Below are positions 8,297 to 16,880 of a DNA stretch of 44,289 nucleotides, one piece after another. Each line of letters opens with the position of its first letter. Position 1 is the first letter of the stretch. The stretch is taken from contig JACPSI010000038.1 of NCBI GenBank assembly GCA_016193365.1, forward strand, positions 1 through 44,289, written 5' to 3'. A program made the position numbers and the translations under genes. The stretch comes from Ignavibacteriales bacterium. GTDB taxonomy: Bacteria > Bacteroidota > Ignavibacteria > UBA10030. The notes beneath the pieces were generated by a model. The model saw only the letters and a list, made by a program, of their open reading frames with translations, had not been told where the DNA came from and did no database searches.

Positions 8297-9499
8297 ATGC
8301 CTATCAACTCCCGAACAAACTCCGAGTCATTTTATCTCAACCTGCCCGTCACGGAGAATTTCCTTGACATCTCCAACCCTGCCATCTACACAAAATTGCC
8401 GGATGACTGGCATGTTGTCGCAACGGACCTGAAGGACTCCACCACGGCGATTCAGAAAGGGATGTACAAAGAAGTCAACCTGATGGGCGCCTCATCGATT
8501 ATGGCGATGCTGAACTTGACCAAGTCTTTTTCACTGCCATTTGTCTTCGGCGGAGACGGTGCAACCATCTGTATTCCGAACGCTTTCGTCGAAAAAGCAC
8601 GGAAAGCTCTGACTGCAACACGACAAATGGCGAGGAAGGTGTATGGCTTTGACTTCCGCGTCGGTATTGTACCCATCACGGATATTCGCCGCGCTGGGTT
8701 CGATGTCCTCGTCGCCCGCTACCGCGTTTCGGAGAATTTTGTCCAGGCCGTGTTCACCGGATGGGGACTCCAGTATGCAGAGGAAAGCATCAAAGACCCC
8801 AAACTGAGTGGAGACTACAACCTCGATTCAAATGACGATGACGCCGGGGCCGATTATTCCGGGCTCGAATGCCGGTGGAAGAATGTCCCGAGCGAACACG
8901 GGGAAATCGTCTCGCTTATCGTGCAGGCAACGGTGGCAAACCCCGAAGAGCGAAACAAGATTTACAGAGAGGTCATAGCCAAGGTCAGCGAGGTTTACGG
9001 CTCCGACACCATGTGCCACCCTGTGAACAAGAGCCTTTTGAGGAGCGCATTTAACGAGAGAAAACTTTCCGGCGAATCAAACATACGGACTTTTGGAAAA
9101 GGAAGCGTCGCCCGGGTTTTATACTGGTTTTACATACGATTCAAGGTCGTCCTTGGGGCCGTCTTGATGAAGACAGGTTATAAATCGAGGAATATCGACT
9201 GGGGCACATACAAGTCCCAACTCGTCGCAAACACCGACTATAGAAAATTCGACGATAAATTGCGTCAGACGCTGTCCGGCACGCCGGAACAGCGGGCAAA
9301 ACTCGAAACTTACCTCGAAGGTCGATTCCGAAAGAACGAACTGGTCTATGGAACTCATTTTGCACCAACCGCGCTCATCACGTGCCTCATCTTCAGTTAT
9401 AGCGGCGCTCACATTCATCTTGTCGACTCCGACAACGGCGGGTATGCAACCGCCGCGGCCCAATTGAAGGAACGCCTCAGAGCAAGGAAATCGGATTGA
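8297..9499 (+). CDS. DUF3095-like protein, possible nucleotide-cyclase-like fold
   Basis: A 400-residue soluble protein that resembles the DUF3095 family by length and motifs. Near the N-terminus it reads WHVVATDLKDST and about 55 residues later FVFGGDGATICIP. The pairing of a D-L-x-D-S-T strand with a GGDGA hairpin recalls the metal-binding strand and the hairpin of class III nucleotide cyclases and GGDEF domains; this is my inference and no product is claimed. The rest is without recognised motifs. The ATG at 8297 precedes a hydrophilic N-terminus with no signal peptide. The pseudouridine synthase gene follows at once, so the two are probably cotranscribed. Confidence 0.7.
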   Translation: MPINSRTNSESFYLNLPVTENFLDISNPAIYTKLPDDWHVVATDLKDSTTAIQKGMYKEVNLMGASSIMAMLNLTKSFSLPFVFGGDGATICIPNAFVEKARKALTATRQMARKVYGFDFRVGIVPITDIRRAGFDVLVARYRVSENFVQAVFTGWGLQYAEESIKDPKLSGDYNLDSNDDDAGADYSGLECRWKNVPSEHGEIVSLIVQATVANPEERNKIYREVIAKVSEVYGSDTMCHPVNKSLLRSAFNERKLSGESNIRTFGKGSVARVLYWFYIRFKVVLGAVLMKTGYKSRNIDWGTYKSQLVANTDYRKFDDKLRQTLSGTPEQRAKLETYLEGRFRKNELVYGTHFAPTALITCLIFSYSGAHIHLVDSDNGGYATAAAQLKERLRARKSD

Positions 9500-9510
9500 C
9501 GGAACCAGCA

Positions 9511-10263
9511 ATGAAGAGAAAACTCGATTGGCTTCTGAAATCGAACCGCGCCGACATACTTCTCGAGGATAAAGAGTTGGTTGTTATCGACAAGCCGTCG
9601 GGTTTGCTCGTCCTTCCGGATCGGTATAACAGATCATTGCCAAACCTATATGAAATCCTCAGGAAAGAACTTGGAAAAGTGTACGTTGTGCACCGGATTG
9701 ACAAAGAGACGAGCGGAGTTATTGCGTTTGCTAAATCTGACGAAAGCCACAGAAAACTTAACCAACAATTTGAAAGCAGAGCTGTCGAGAAAATTTATGT
9801 TGCGATTTGTGAAGGAAACACGACTTCGAACGAAGGAGAGATTAACCTGCCCCTGGCGGAAAGTGCAAACGGAATCATGCTCGTAAACAAAAAGAAAGGA
9901 AAAGAGGCCGTCACAAACTACACGATTGTTGAACATTTTCAGGGATATGCTCTTGTCGGAGCGATTCCTCGCACAGGACGCACGCATCAAATCCGCGTTC
10001 ACCTGCGGGAAATCCGCTTGCCAATTCTTGGCGATCCACTGTATGGGAACGGTGAACCGTTCTTCTTGTCTGGTGTGAAGGCGAATTACAAAAAGGAGGG
10101 GGAGGAAAAACCATTGCTGAACCGGACGGCCCTTCACGCGGCAAAACTTACATTCGAACATCCGGCGTCCGGAGAGTGGCTCACGTGTGAGGCGCCTTTG
10201 CCGAAGGATATGAAGACAGTTTTGAAATACTTGAGGAAGTTTAGGGCGCCAGTAGAAGCCTGA
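9511..10263 (+). CDS. RluA-family pseudouridine synthase
   Basis: A 250-residue enzyme that isomerises specific uridines of RNA to pseudouridine. The catalytic motif HRIDKETSG is at residues 61-69 with Asp64 as nucleophile. VIDKPSGLLVLP before it, and RTGRTHQIRVHL with the ILGDPLYG segment after it, are standard family blocks. There is no N-terminal S4 RNA-binding domain, so it resembles the short RluA type. The target (rRNA or tRNA) cannot be told. ATG at 9511 has GGA eight bases upstream; a TTG at 9496 overlapping the previous stop, with AAGGA upstream, is a real alternative and would add five residues. Confidence 0.93.
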   Translation: MKRKLDWLLKSNRADILLEDKELVVIDKPSGLLVLPDRYNRSLPNLYEILRKELGKVYVVHRIDKETSGVIAFAKSDESHRKLNQQFESRAVEKIYVAICEGNTTSNEGEINLPLAESANGIMLVNKKKGKEAVTNYTIVEHFQGYALVGAIPRTGRTHQIRVHLREIRLPILGDPLYGNGEPFFLSGVKANYKKEGEEKPLLNRTALHAAKLTFEHPASGEWLTCEAPLPKDMKTVLKYLRKFRAPVEA

Positions 10264-10300
10264 CTTTTTACATCGTCAGGCTCTGGAAAAAGTCAGGCTT
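10256..10300. terminator. Bidirectional intrinsic terminator between convergent genes
   Basis: AAGCCTGACTTTTT at 10256-10269 and AAAAAGTCAGGCTT at 10287-10300 are perfect 14-base complements around a 17-base loop. The A and T tracts make it work on both strands, and it includes the stop codon of the pseudouridine synthase (10261-10263). ruvB ends at 10305 from the other side. Confidence 0.85.
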
Positions 10301-10304
10301 CTTT

Positions 10305-11363
10305 CTATTCTGGAGTGTCGAAGCGAATCTCTTCTTGTCCGGCGATGGAAAACTTACGCTTTAATCCGAAATGCTTGTAGGCGAGGTCTGTGACTTCTCT
10401 GCCGCGTGGAGTTCTTGCGAGAAACCCTTCCTGAATCAAATACGGTTCATACACTTCTTCCAGCGTTCCTGACTCTTCTCCGACTGCCACTGCCAGTGTA
10501 TTGAGCCCCACCGGCCCGCCCTGATATTTTTCAATAATGGAGCGGAGAATCCTTTTGTCCATCTCATCGAGACCATAGTTGTCAACTTCAAGAGCTTTGA
10601 GAGAGTAATCCGCCACATCTTTTGTAATGACACCGTCGTGCGCCGAAAGCTTTTTGTCGGCTTCCGCAAAATCTCTGCACCTTCGCAAGAGTCTGTTGGC
10701 GATTCTCGGCGTTCCGCGCGAACGTTTGGCGATTTCTTTAACGGCTTGTGAATCCACTGAAATGTTCAGAATGGAGGCCGAGCGCTGTATAATGCTTCCG
10801 AGTTGTTCGCTTTTGTAATAATCGAGCCGGTTGGATATCCCGAATCGTGAGCGAAGCGGTGAGCTGAGTAATCCCGCCCGCGTCGTCGCTGCAACAAGTG
10901 TAAACGGCTTCAAACCAAGCTGAATCGTTTTCGCCCCCGGCCCGCTATCGATGACAATGTCGACACGGAAATCCTCCATTGCCGAATACAGGTATTCTTC
11001 GATCTTGGCCGGCACTCTGTGGATTTCATCTATGAAAAGAACTTCGTGCTCTTCAAGTGAAGTCAGAATGCCCGCAAGGTCGCCTGGTTTCTCCAACGCC
11101 GGCCCCGAAGTCATTTTGATGCCGAAACCCATTTCGTTGGCGATGATCTGCGCTAGAGTTGTTTTGCCGAGTCCCGGCGGTCCCGTGAGAAGCACGTGGT
11201 CCAGAGATTCGCTTCGCTGCCTGGCCGCGGTGATAAACACCTTCAAGTTGGCAACAATGTTTTCCTGGCCGACGAATTCTTGAAGGGAGGAAGGGCGGAG
11301 GGTTTGATCCAGCTCGAACTCTTGCTCGATGCGCTCGGGCTGGGTGAGATCAGATTTCCTCAT
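10305..11363 (-). CDS. ruvB: Holliday junction branch migration helicase RuvB
   Basis: A 352-residue AAA+ motor that with RuvA drives branch migration of Holliday junctions. The Walker A motif GPPGLGKTT is at residues 61-69, LFIDEIHR is the Walker B segment, and the winged-helix C-terminus contains the [14 protein letters not shown] block typical of RuvB. The ATG at 11361-11363 gives the usual start, with [12 protein letters not shown] about 20 residues in. A TTG at 11397-11399 would add twelve residues, bringing the start to within nine bases of the repeat at 11409-11450, and is less likely. It is the last gene of the ruvC-ruvA-ruvB series but is separated from ruvA by 86 bases that hold that repeat. 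Confidence 0.97.
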   Translation of the reverse strand: MRKSDLTQPERIEQEFELDQTLRPSSLQEFVGQENIVANLKVFITAARQRSESLDHVLLTGPPGLGKTTLAQIIANEMGFGIKMTSGPALEKPGDLAGILTSLEEHEVLFIDEIHRVPAKIEEYLYSAMEDFRVDIVIDSGPGAKTIQLGLKPFTLVAATTRAGLLSSPLRSRFGISNRLDYYKSEQLGSIIQRSASILNISVDSQAVKEIAKRSRGTPRIANRLLRRCRDFAEADKKLSAHDGVITKDVADYSLKALEVDNYGLDEMDKRILRSIIEKYQGGPVGLNTLAVAVGEESGTLEEVYEPYLIQEGFLARTPRGREVTDLAYKHFGLKRKFSIAGQEEIRFDTPE

Positions 11364-11408
11364 CGATTCAAAAGTACCAAGAAGCGTTGCGAATTGCAAA
11401 CCAAGCCC

Positions 11409-11450
11409 TTGTCAAGGTTCTCTTTGCCTCAACCCGACCTTGGCAAGGTT
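11409..11450. repeat. 42-bp REP-like element, copy B
   Basis: TTGTCAAGGTTCTCT, a 12-base middle, then GACCTTGGCAAGGTT. Both ends are near palindromes (CCTTGTCAAGG and ACCTTGGCAAGGT). The element lies between ruvA and ruvB and ends at the first base of the ruvA stop codon. Copy A is at 8194-8235. A regulatory operator is possible, but two copies beside unrelated genes favour a REP-type repeat. Confidence 0.7.
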
Positions 11451-12058
11451 CACTTCGCCGACACATGCCGCAACGCTTTTTTTATCAACTCCTCAACGCT
11501 GACACTTGCACCGTCGCTCTCCTGCAACGCAGCTCGAATTGCCTTGTCGGCGGACTGACGGTTGTAACCGAGAGATGTGAGGGCGAGGAGCGCTTCTGTC
11601 CTTGCGCCTTCTCGTTTATCCCCTGGTGGTAATGCCGACTCGCCAAATGTTTCTGATTTCGCAATTTTGTCACGAAGCTCCACGACGAGTCGTTCGGCGG
11701 TCTTCTTTCCAACGTTCGGAATTGACGTAAGAGCGGCGGAATTTCCAGTAACGATATACCTGCGAAGGTCGGAGGCAGATATTCCCGAAAGAATGCCCTG
11801 TGCAATTTTTGGACCGATTCCCGAAACCGAAATCAAAAGACGGAACAGATGACGTTCATCCTCTGTCGCAAAACCGAACAACAGCAAGGCATCTTCTCTC
11901 ACGTGCAGATGCGTCAGGAGAACGGTTGGAGAATTCAATGCACCGAGTTTTTCGTAGGTCGAAAGCGGAATAAGAACGGAATACCCGACGCCGTTGACGT
12001 CGACGAGCACTTCTGTTGGCGACTTGAATTTCAGCGTTCCACTGAGTGAGGCAATCAT
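11450..12058 (-). CDS. ruvA: Holliday junction DNA-binding protein RuvA
   Basis: A 202-residue protein of normal length that forms tetramers on four-way junctions and recruits RuvB. The N-terminal OB fold starts MIASLSGTL and contains VDVNGVGYSV. Two helix-hairpin-helix motifs follow: SVSGIGPKIAQGIL and SIPNVGKKTAERLVVEL. The C-terminal domain III (EALLALTSLGYNRQSADKAI) contacts RuvB. Its start overlaps the ruvC stop by four bases (ATGA at 12055-12058), showing translational coupling. Confidence 0.97.
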   Translation of the reverse strand: MIASLSGTLKFKSPTEVLVDVNGVGYSVLIPLSTYEKLGALNSPTVLLTHLHVREDALLLFGFATEDERHLFRLLISVSGIGPKIAQGILSGISASDLRRYIVTGNSAALTSIPNVGKKTAERLVVELRDKIAKSETFGESALPPGDKREGARTEALLALTSLGYNRQSADKAIRAALQESDGASVSVEELIKKALRHVSAK

Positions 12059-12612
12059 TGAGGCTTCAAGACACGGTCAGGGTGTGCTTGGACGAACGCA
12101 TGCCACGAGGCGGCGGTTTTCTTTCCATGCCCGTTTCGTTTGACATGAGACTTATGAAAATGACAGATGGCAACGGCAAGAGCGTCGGAGGCGTCGTAGA
12201 ATTTCGGAGCCTCACGGAGTTTCAGAATCGATTTGACCATAAACTCAACCTGGTCCTTGGACGCTGCGCCGTTTCCCACAACGGCTTTTTTCACTTCGCG
12301 TGGCGAGTATTCGGTCGTCGGAATCTCGTGGTTCACGGCAGCCAGGATAGAAACACCGCGTGCATGGCCAATCTTGAGGGCAGACTGTGCATTCTTTCCG
12401 TAGAAAGCTGTTTCGATGGCAAACTCGTCTGGATGGAATCGGTCGATCACATCACAGAGAACGGAGTAAATTTCCTTAAGGCGGATGGGCATCGAGCGGG
12501 AGCTCTTGTTCTTCACGACATTGTAGTCGAGCACGCGGATCTTTCCGTTTCGAGCCTCGATAACGCCAAAGCCGGTGATGATGGTTCCGGGGTCAACTCC
12601 GAGGATGATCAT
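12055..12612 (-). CDS. ruvC: Crossover junction endodeoxyribonuclease RuvC
   Basis: A 185-residue RNase H-fold nuclease that resolves Holliday junctions by symmetric nicking. The four acidic catalytic residues can be placed at Asp7 (GVDPGT), Glu67 (FAIETAF), Asp140 and Asp143 (YDASDALAVA). ATG at 12610-12612 lies three bases after the yebC stop. The order yebC-ruvC-ruvA-ruvB is a common bacterial arrangement and supports the assignment. Confidence 0.97.
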   Translation of the reverse strand: MIILGVDPGTIITGFGVIEARNGKIRVLDYNVVKNKSSRSMPIRLKEIYSVLCDVIDRFHPDEFAIETAFYGKNAQSALKIGHARGVSILAAVNHEIPTTEYSPREVKKAVVGNGAASKDQVEFMVKSILKLREAPKFYDASDALAVAICHFHKSHVKRNGHGKKTAASWHAFVQAHPDRVLKPQ

Positions 12613-12615
12613 GAA

Positions 12616-13374
12616 TTATCCGCCTGCGGCAGCAAGATTCGCAATGACTTTGTCGTCAATATCAAAATTCGAAAATACGTGCTGGACGTCGTCATGGTCT
12701 TCGAGTGCTTCAACGAGCTTCAAAAGACCCTCTGCATCCTTGCCTTCGACCTTAACCGTGTTTTCGGCAACGAGCTGAAGCTCTGCATGGTCCATTTTTA
12801 TTCCTTTTGTCTCGAGAGCCTTCTTGACCTGTTCAAAGCTTTCTGGAGCGCATGTCACAGTATACGTTTCATCCTCGGTTGCGAGGTCCTCTGCGCCTGC
12901 GTCAAGGATGACGCTCATCAGGTCGTCCTCACCGATAACATTCTTTGGAACGGAAATGAGACCCTTCCGATGAAACTGAAAGGCAACTGCTCCCGATGAA
13001 GCAAGTTTTCCGTGGTTGCGGTCGAGCACATGCCGGATATCTGAGATCGTGCGTACTTTGTTGTCTGTGACGCACTCGATGATCAGCGCAGCGCCGCCCG
13101 GCCCGTAAGCTTCATACGTGACGTCTTCATAGCTCATGCCGGGAAGCTCGCCTGTCCCCTTCATCATGGCACGCTTGATGTTGTCGGAAGGCATGTTGCT
13201 GGCTTTTGCTTTTTCGATGGCCAGCCTCAGGCGCGGGTTTCCCCCGGGATCACCGCCGCCAATTTTTGCCGCGATCGTTATTTCCTTAATGATCTGCGTA
13301 AAAGCTTTTCCCCGCCGCGCGTCCGTGACGGCTTTCTTTCGTCGTATGGTGTGCCACTTCGAATGACCAGACAT
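12616..13374 (-). CDS. yebC: YebC/TACO1-family protein
   Basis: A 252-residue member of the YebC family, beginning MSGHSKWHTIRRKK, which is nearly invariant. Other conserved blocks are ARRGKAFTQIIKEI, DPGGNPRLRLAIEKA and YEAYGPGGAALIIE. Family members have been described as transcription regulators and as ribosome-associated factors that help translation of difficult sequences such as proline runs; the sequence does not decide between them. It heads the ruvCAB series, three bases before ruvC. Confidence 0.95.
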   Translation of the reverse strand: MSGHSKWHTIRRKKAVTDARRGKAFTQIIKEITIAAKIGGGDPGGNPRLRLAIEKAKASNMPSDNIKRAMMKGTGELPGMSYEDVTYEAYGPGGAALIIECVTDNKVRTISDIRHVLDRNHGKLASSGAVAFQFHRKGLISVPKNVIGEDDLMSVILDAGAEDLATEDETYTVTCAPESFEQVKKALETKGIKMDHAELQLVAENTVKVEGKDAEGLLKLVEALEDHDDVQHVFSNFDIDDKVIANLAAAGG

Positions 13375-13425
13375 CGTGAGCCTTGTTCTTGGTTGCGCGT
13401 TGCAGATAAAAGTAGTAGAGTGTAA

Positions 13426-13450
13426 GAGTAGTTGAGATGCTCAACTACTC
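13426..13450 (-). terminator. Hairpin after recJ, candidate terminator
   Basis: GAGTAGTTGAG at 13426-13436 and CTCAACTACTC at 13440-13450 form a perfect 11-base stem with a 3-base loop. It begins 12 bases after the recJ stop on the minus strand. The following tract is only moderately T-rich, so termination is likely but not certain. The same 11-mer occurs again at 13462-13472, across the recJ stop. Confidence 0.5.
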
Positions 13451-13462
13451 AAAACTCCCAAC

Positions 13463-15223
13463 TCAACTACTCCCTTTCAAATCCCTAATTTTCAACTGCG
13501 GATACGTCTCGCCCCCGTACTCTCCTTCGTCGAGCGAGAACGCGAGATCCACAGTCTTGTTCGCACCCGTCACCTTGTCCATCAACCCGCCGAGGTTAAA
13601 CCCGATCGCATCCATCACCCGGCCGTTGCTGCGGACTTTGAAACGTAAATGATTATGGCCGACAATCTTTGGCTGTCCGGCGATCGTCACGCCTTTCGCA
13701 ACAAAAACAGGACGGAGGTTATCAGGGCCGAATGGCGCAAATTGACTGAGGACGCGTATGAACTTTGGCGTTAGCTCCTTCAGGTCGATTTCAGTGTCGA
13801 TCTTTATCTCGGGGGTGAGCAATTCTTCAGTCAACAATTCCTTTGCAATGGCATTGAATGCTTCCTTAAACTCGCCAAGCTTTCCGATTTCCACGGTCAA
13901 TCCGGCCGCGTACTTGTGGCCGCCAAACTGTATGAGCTTGTCTTCGCATCGTTTCAACGCCTGATAAATGTCGAAGCCGGCTACGCTGCGTGCCGAACCC
14001 TTTGCGACACCGTCGACAGTCGTCATCATGATAGCGGGGCGGTAATAACGCTCGACCACTCGCGACGCAACGATTCCAATGACCCCCGGATGCCATTTCT
14101 CCTGATGCAGAACGATGGCTGTATCGTTGTCAAAATTCAGGTACTGGTCGACAATCTCCTGTGCCTGGATGAACGTCTCTTCGTCTATTCTCCTTCTGTT
14201 GAGATTCTCTTCCTCCATAACCTGAGCAAGCTGCAGCGCCTTGTCATAGTTATCGCATGTAAGCAAATCGACGGCTCTCATTGCATCGCCGAGCCTGCCG
14301 ACGGCATTGATTCTCGGAGCCAGGATAAAGACCACCTGACCCGCAGTGATTCTTCCCGGCGCAAGCCCGGAGGTTGCAATCAACGCACGGATTCCCGGAA
14401 TGGGGTTGGAGTTGATAAGCTCCAATCCAAGCTTTACCATTGCCCGGTTTTCATCCTTGAGCGGAACGATATCGGCTATCGTCGCAAGTGTGACGTACTG
14501 AAGATAATGCTCCAGCCTCTGTTTCAGGGAATCTCCGACGAGCGACCGCATGGGGTCTTTTTGGGCAAGCGCTTGAACAAGTTTGAAACCGACGCCGCAT
14601 CCGCACAGGTTTTTGAACGGATAGGAGCAGTTCGGCTTTAGCGGATCCAAAACTGCAAAGGCCTTGGGCAATGGTTCACCCGGTTCGTGATGATCGCACA
14701 CAATGACGTCGATGCCGAGAGAGCGGGCGTATTCAATTTGCGGTGCAGCGGTGATACCGCAATCGATCGAGATGAGCAATGACGCTTGCGATTGCTTCGT
14801 ACGGTCAATGCCGACATTGGAAATTCCGTAACCTTCTTTAATTCGGTCGGGGATGTAGTACTTGACGCTCGCTCCGACAGATGTGAGAAAACTCCACAAC
14901 AAGGAGGCGCCATTGGTTCCGTCGACATCATAATCGCCGTAAACGACGATCGACTCTTTGTTGGCGAGTGCGTGGGAGATTCTGTCCACTGCGATGTCCA
15001 TGCCGTCCATAAGAAACGGGTCATTGAAGTCGGAGATTTCCGGACGGAAGTATGCACGTGCTTTGTCGAACGAATCGACGCCGCGGTTAAAGAGAATCTC
15101 GCTTAGAATAGAGGAGGTGTTGAGCTGGTCGGAGAGTTTCTTGACGGCTTCAAGCTTCTCAAGTGAATTGGCTCCGTTGGACCGAAACTTCCAACGGTAT
15201 TCTCGAACAGGTGTGGGTGTCAT
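13463..15223 (-). CDS. recJ: Single-stranded-DNA-specific exonuclease RecJ
   Basis: A 586-residue 5'-3' exonuclease for single-stranded DNA used in recombination and repair. DYDVDG at residues 97-102 and CDHHEPGE with DHH at 177-179 are the metal-binding motifs of the DHH superfamily. The DHHA1 domain (FGGHKYAAGLTVE) and a C-terminal OB domain (VGHNHLRFKV, then AIGFNLG) complete the RecJ architecture. Length is typical. ATG at 15221-15223. Its 3' end carries an 11-base sequence that is repeated in the terminator hairpin just downstream. Confidence 0.96.
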   Translation of the reverse strand: MTPTPVREYRWKFRSNGANSLEKLEAVKKLSDQLNTSSILSEILFNRGVDSFDKARAYFRPEISDFNDPFLMDGMDIAVDRISHALANKESIVVYGDYDVDGTNGASLLWSFLTSVGASVKYYIPDRIKEGYGISNVGIDRTKQSQASLLISIDCGITAAPQIEYARSLGIDVIVCDHHEPGEPLPKAFAVLDPLKPNCSYPFKNLCGCGVGFKLVQALAQKDPMRSLVGDSLKQRLEHYLQYVTLATIADIVPLKDENRAMVKLGLELINSNPIPGIRALIATSGLAPGRITAGQVVFILAPRINAVGRLGDAMRAVDLLTCDNYDKALQLAQVMEEENLNRRRIDEETFIQAQEIVDQYLNFDNDTAIVLHQEKWHPGVIGIVASRVVERYYRPAIMMTTVDGVAKGSARSVAGFDIYQALKRCEDKLIQFGGHKYAAGLTVEIGKLGEFKEAFNAIAKELLTEELLTPEIKIDTEIDLKELTPKFIRVLSQFAPFGPDNLRPVFVAKGVTIAGQPKIVGHNHLRFKVRSNGRVMDAIGFNLGGLMDKVTGANKTVDLAFSLDEGEYGGETYPQLKIRDLKGSS

Positions 15224-15261
15224 AGCTCGACCCGGGAAAAGGACGGCCGTGGAAAAATATC

Positions 15262-15665
15262 AGGAGCAGGGAGTTGTCGATAAGCCGAATTCTGTCTTTT
15301 CTCCGCCTGAGGCAAAGAAGAGGCAGCCATTTCTCTAATGCGACCTACCCGTCACGCTTCTTTTCAGAACCAGGCGGGCAGCCCGGGCCTTACGACGCGT
15401 GATCTACATGGTCTTGCACCGGACGGGGTTTGTCGTGCCTTCGACATTGCTGTCGAAGCGGTGGTCTCTTACACCACCGTTTCACCTTTTCTTGATGCCC
15501 TCGCGAGAAGACATCGAGAAGTTTGTTTTCTGTGACACTGTCCGTTCCCACGGGATGTTGCCCGTGAGACCCCTGCTTGACGCAGGGCGTCCTGCCCTTT
15601 GGTGTTCGGACTTTCCTCCCCGGCCTTGCGACCGGAGCGGCTGCCTGACAACTTCCCCTGCTCCC
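15262..15665 (-). ncRNA. rnpB: RNase P RNA, bacterial class A
   Basis: On the minus strand the stretch contains GAGGAAAGTCCGAACACC near its 5' end and ACAGAATTCGGCTTATCG near its 3' end, the two most conserved blocks of bacterial RNase P RNA. Between them are the GGTGAAACGGTGGTGTAAGAG region, a CCGGTGCAAGACC block and GGGTAGGTCGCATTAGAG. The P1 stem can be drawn between GGAGCAGGG at the 5' end and CCCTGCTCC at the 3' end, which sets the boundaries to within a few bases. It is the catalytic RNA that matures tRNA 5' ends. It starts about 50 bases after the RNase HI gene on the same strand. Confidence 0.96.
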
Positions 15666-15715
15666 GGATTCCACTCATCCGTCGGATGACAGAGGAAAAC
15701 GTACAACGATGTGAA

Positions 15716-16132
15716 TTAAACCCGTAAAGCGCGTTTCGACTCGATACCGAGGTTTGCCAATCGGTCGGCCCCGGCGTTTTCCTCACGCCCTATATGAACA
15801 ATCTCAAACTCGTACGGCACGTTTTCCAACTGCGCAAAAACCTTTTGAAAATGCTTCCGAATTTCCGCGTCCTTTACTTTATATTCGCCCTTGACCTGAC
15901 GGACCAACAACTCGCTGTCGGAATGGACGACCAGGCGGTCGCACTTCGTTTTGGCGACAAGATCCAAACATGCGATGAGCGCTCTGTATTCTGCGGCATT
16001 GTTCGTCGCTGACCCAATATAACCAAAAATGCTCGAAATTGTCTTTCCGTTTTCATCTTTAAGGACAACCCCGACGCCCGCTTCACCAGGATTCCCCCTG
16101 GAAGCGCCGTCGGTGAAAGCGTGGATGGTCAT
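15716..16132 (-). CDS. Ribonuclease HI family protein
   Basis: A 138-residue RNase H-fold nuclease that degrades RNA in RNA-DNA hybrids. The catalytic carboxylates are seen at Asp8 (FTDGASRGNPG), Glu48 (NNAAEYRAL), Asp72 (HSDSELLVRQV) and Asp123 (NAGADRLAN). It belongs to the short RVT_3-like type without the basic handle region of E. coli RNase HI. Its ATG overlaps the stop of the zinc-ribbon gene by four bases (16129-16132), so the pair is translationally coupled. Confidence 0.93.
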   Translation of the reverse strand: MTIHAFTDGASRGNPGEAGVGVVLKDENGKTISSIFGYIGSATNNAAEYRALIACLDLVAKTKCDRLVVHSDSELLVRQVKGEYKVKDAEIRKHFQKVFAQLENVPYEFEIVHIGREENAGADRLANLGIESKRALRV

Positions 16133-16860
16133 GAAGCGTCGCTATACGTTTCGACGATTTCATCGGAGACCAGGACGCGCCCGCAGCGTTCACACGTAAT
16201 GAGCTTTGAATTCTTTCTCAACTCCAGGACTGTCTGGGGTGGTACCCGATTATAACAGCCGCCGCAGGCATTTCGTTTCACAGCGACAACTGCTTTTCCG
16301 CCTTTTGCCTTGCGAATCTTCTCGTAAAACTGGATGTCTCCTTTTTGCAGGCGCACCACGAGCTTATCCCGTTCGTGCTCCAGTTTGAGCTCCTCTTCTT
16401 CGTGTTCCTTGTTTACTTCATCCAGCTCGGTTTTCTTTTCTGCAAGCTCAGCGTCGAGGGATTCGATTTCGGGCAGGAGCTTCACAGCGTCTTCCTTCGC
16501 AAGGCTTGCGCGTCCCTCCAGAGCTTCCATTTCTTTCGAGAGCTTTGTTATCGCCTCCTGCGCGTGGTCGATTTCACGGGCCAGAGCATCATACTGCTTA
16601 TTCGTCTTTACCTGGAATTGCTGGGTCTTGTATTTTTCAATCTTCTCCTTCAATGAAAGGATCTCCGTATCCGTCTCGTCCCGTTTCACGATGGATTGTT
16701 TTACAGTATTTTCAAGCTCCTGACGGAGGGACTTCTTTGTTTGAAGTTGATCCTCCAATTCTGCCACGAGACGCGGCAAGTCGCCTTTCATTTCCTGTAA
16801 CTCGTCCAGGCCGGAATCGACCTGTTGAAGCGCATATAATAACTTTAACCTGTTTTCCAA
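16129..16860 (-). CDS. Coiled-coil protein with C4 zinc ribbon (DUF164/CdsZ-like)
   Basis: A 243-residue protein. Residues 10-180 are almost entirely heptad-like coiled coil rich in Glu, Lys and Leu. The C-terminus carries a zinc ribbon with two Cys pairs: ACGGCYNRVPP and ITCERCGRVL. This is the architecture of the DUF164/zf-RING_7 family; a few members are chaperones for secretion or flagellar components, but most are uncharacterised, so no function is assigned. Start is a TTG at 16858-16860, chosen because a perfect AAGGAG lies six bases upstream. Confidence 0.85.
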   Translation of the reverse strand: MENRLKLLYALQQVDSGLDELQEMKGDLPRLVAELEDQLQTKKSLRQELENTVKQSIVKRDETDTEILSLKEKIEKYKTQQFQVKTNKQYDALAREIDHAQEAITKLSKEMEALEGRASLAKEDAVKLLPEIESLDAELAEKKTELDEVNKEHEEEELKLEHERDKLVVRLQKGDIQFYEKIRKAKGGKAVVAVKRNACGGCYNRVPPQTVLELRKNSKLITCERCGRVLVSDEIVETYSDAS

Positions 16861-16866
16861 AAGCTA

Positions 16867-16872
16867 CTCCTT
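16867..16872 (-). promoter_or_regulatory. Strong ribosome binding site that fixes a TTG start
   Basis: The minus strand reads AAGGAG here, six bases before the TTG at 16858-16860. It is one of the clearest Shine-Dalgarno sites in the window and supports TTG initiation. Confidence 0.75.
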
Positions 16873-16880
16873 CGTAAGAG

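Noticed and set aside
12046-12999. 317-residue plus-strand open frame
   Set aside because: It lies antisense to ruvC and yebC, both with intact conserved residues; no protein family signal.
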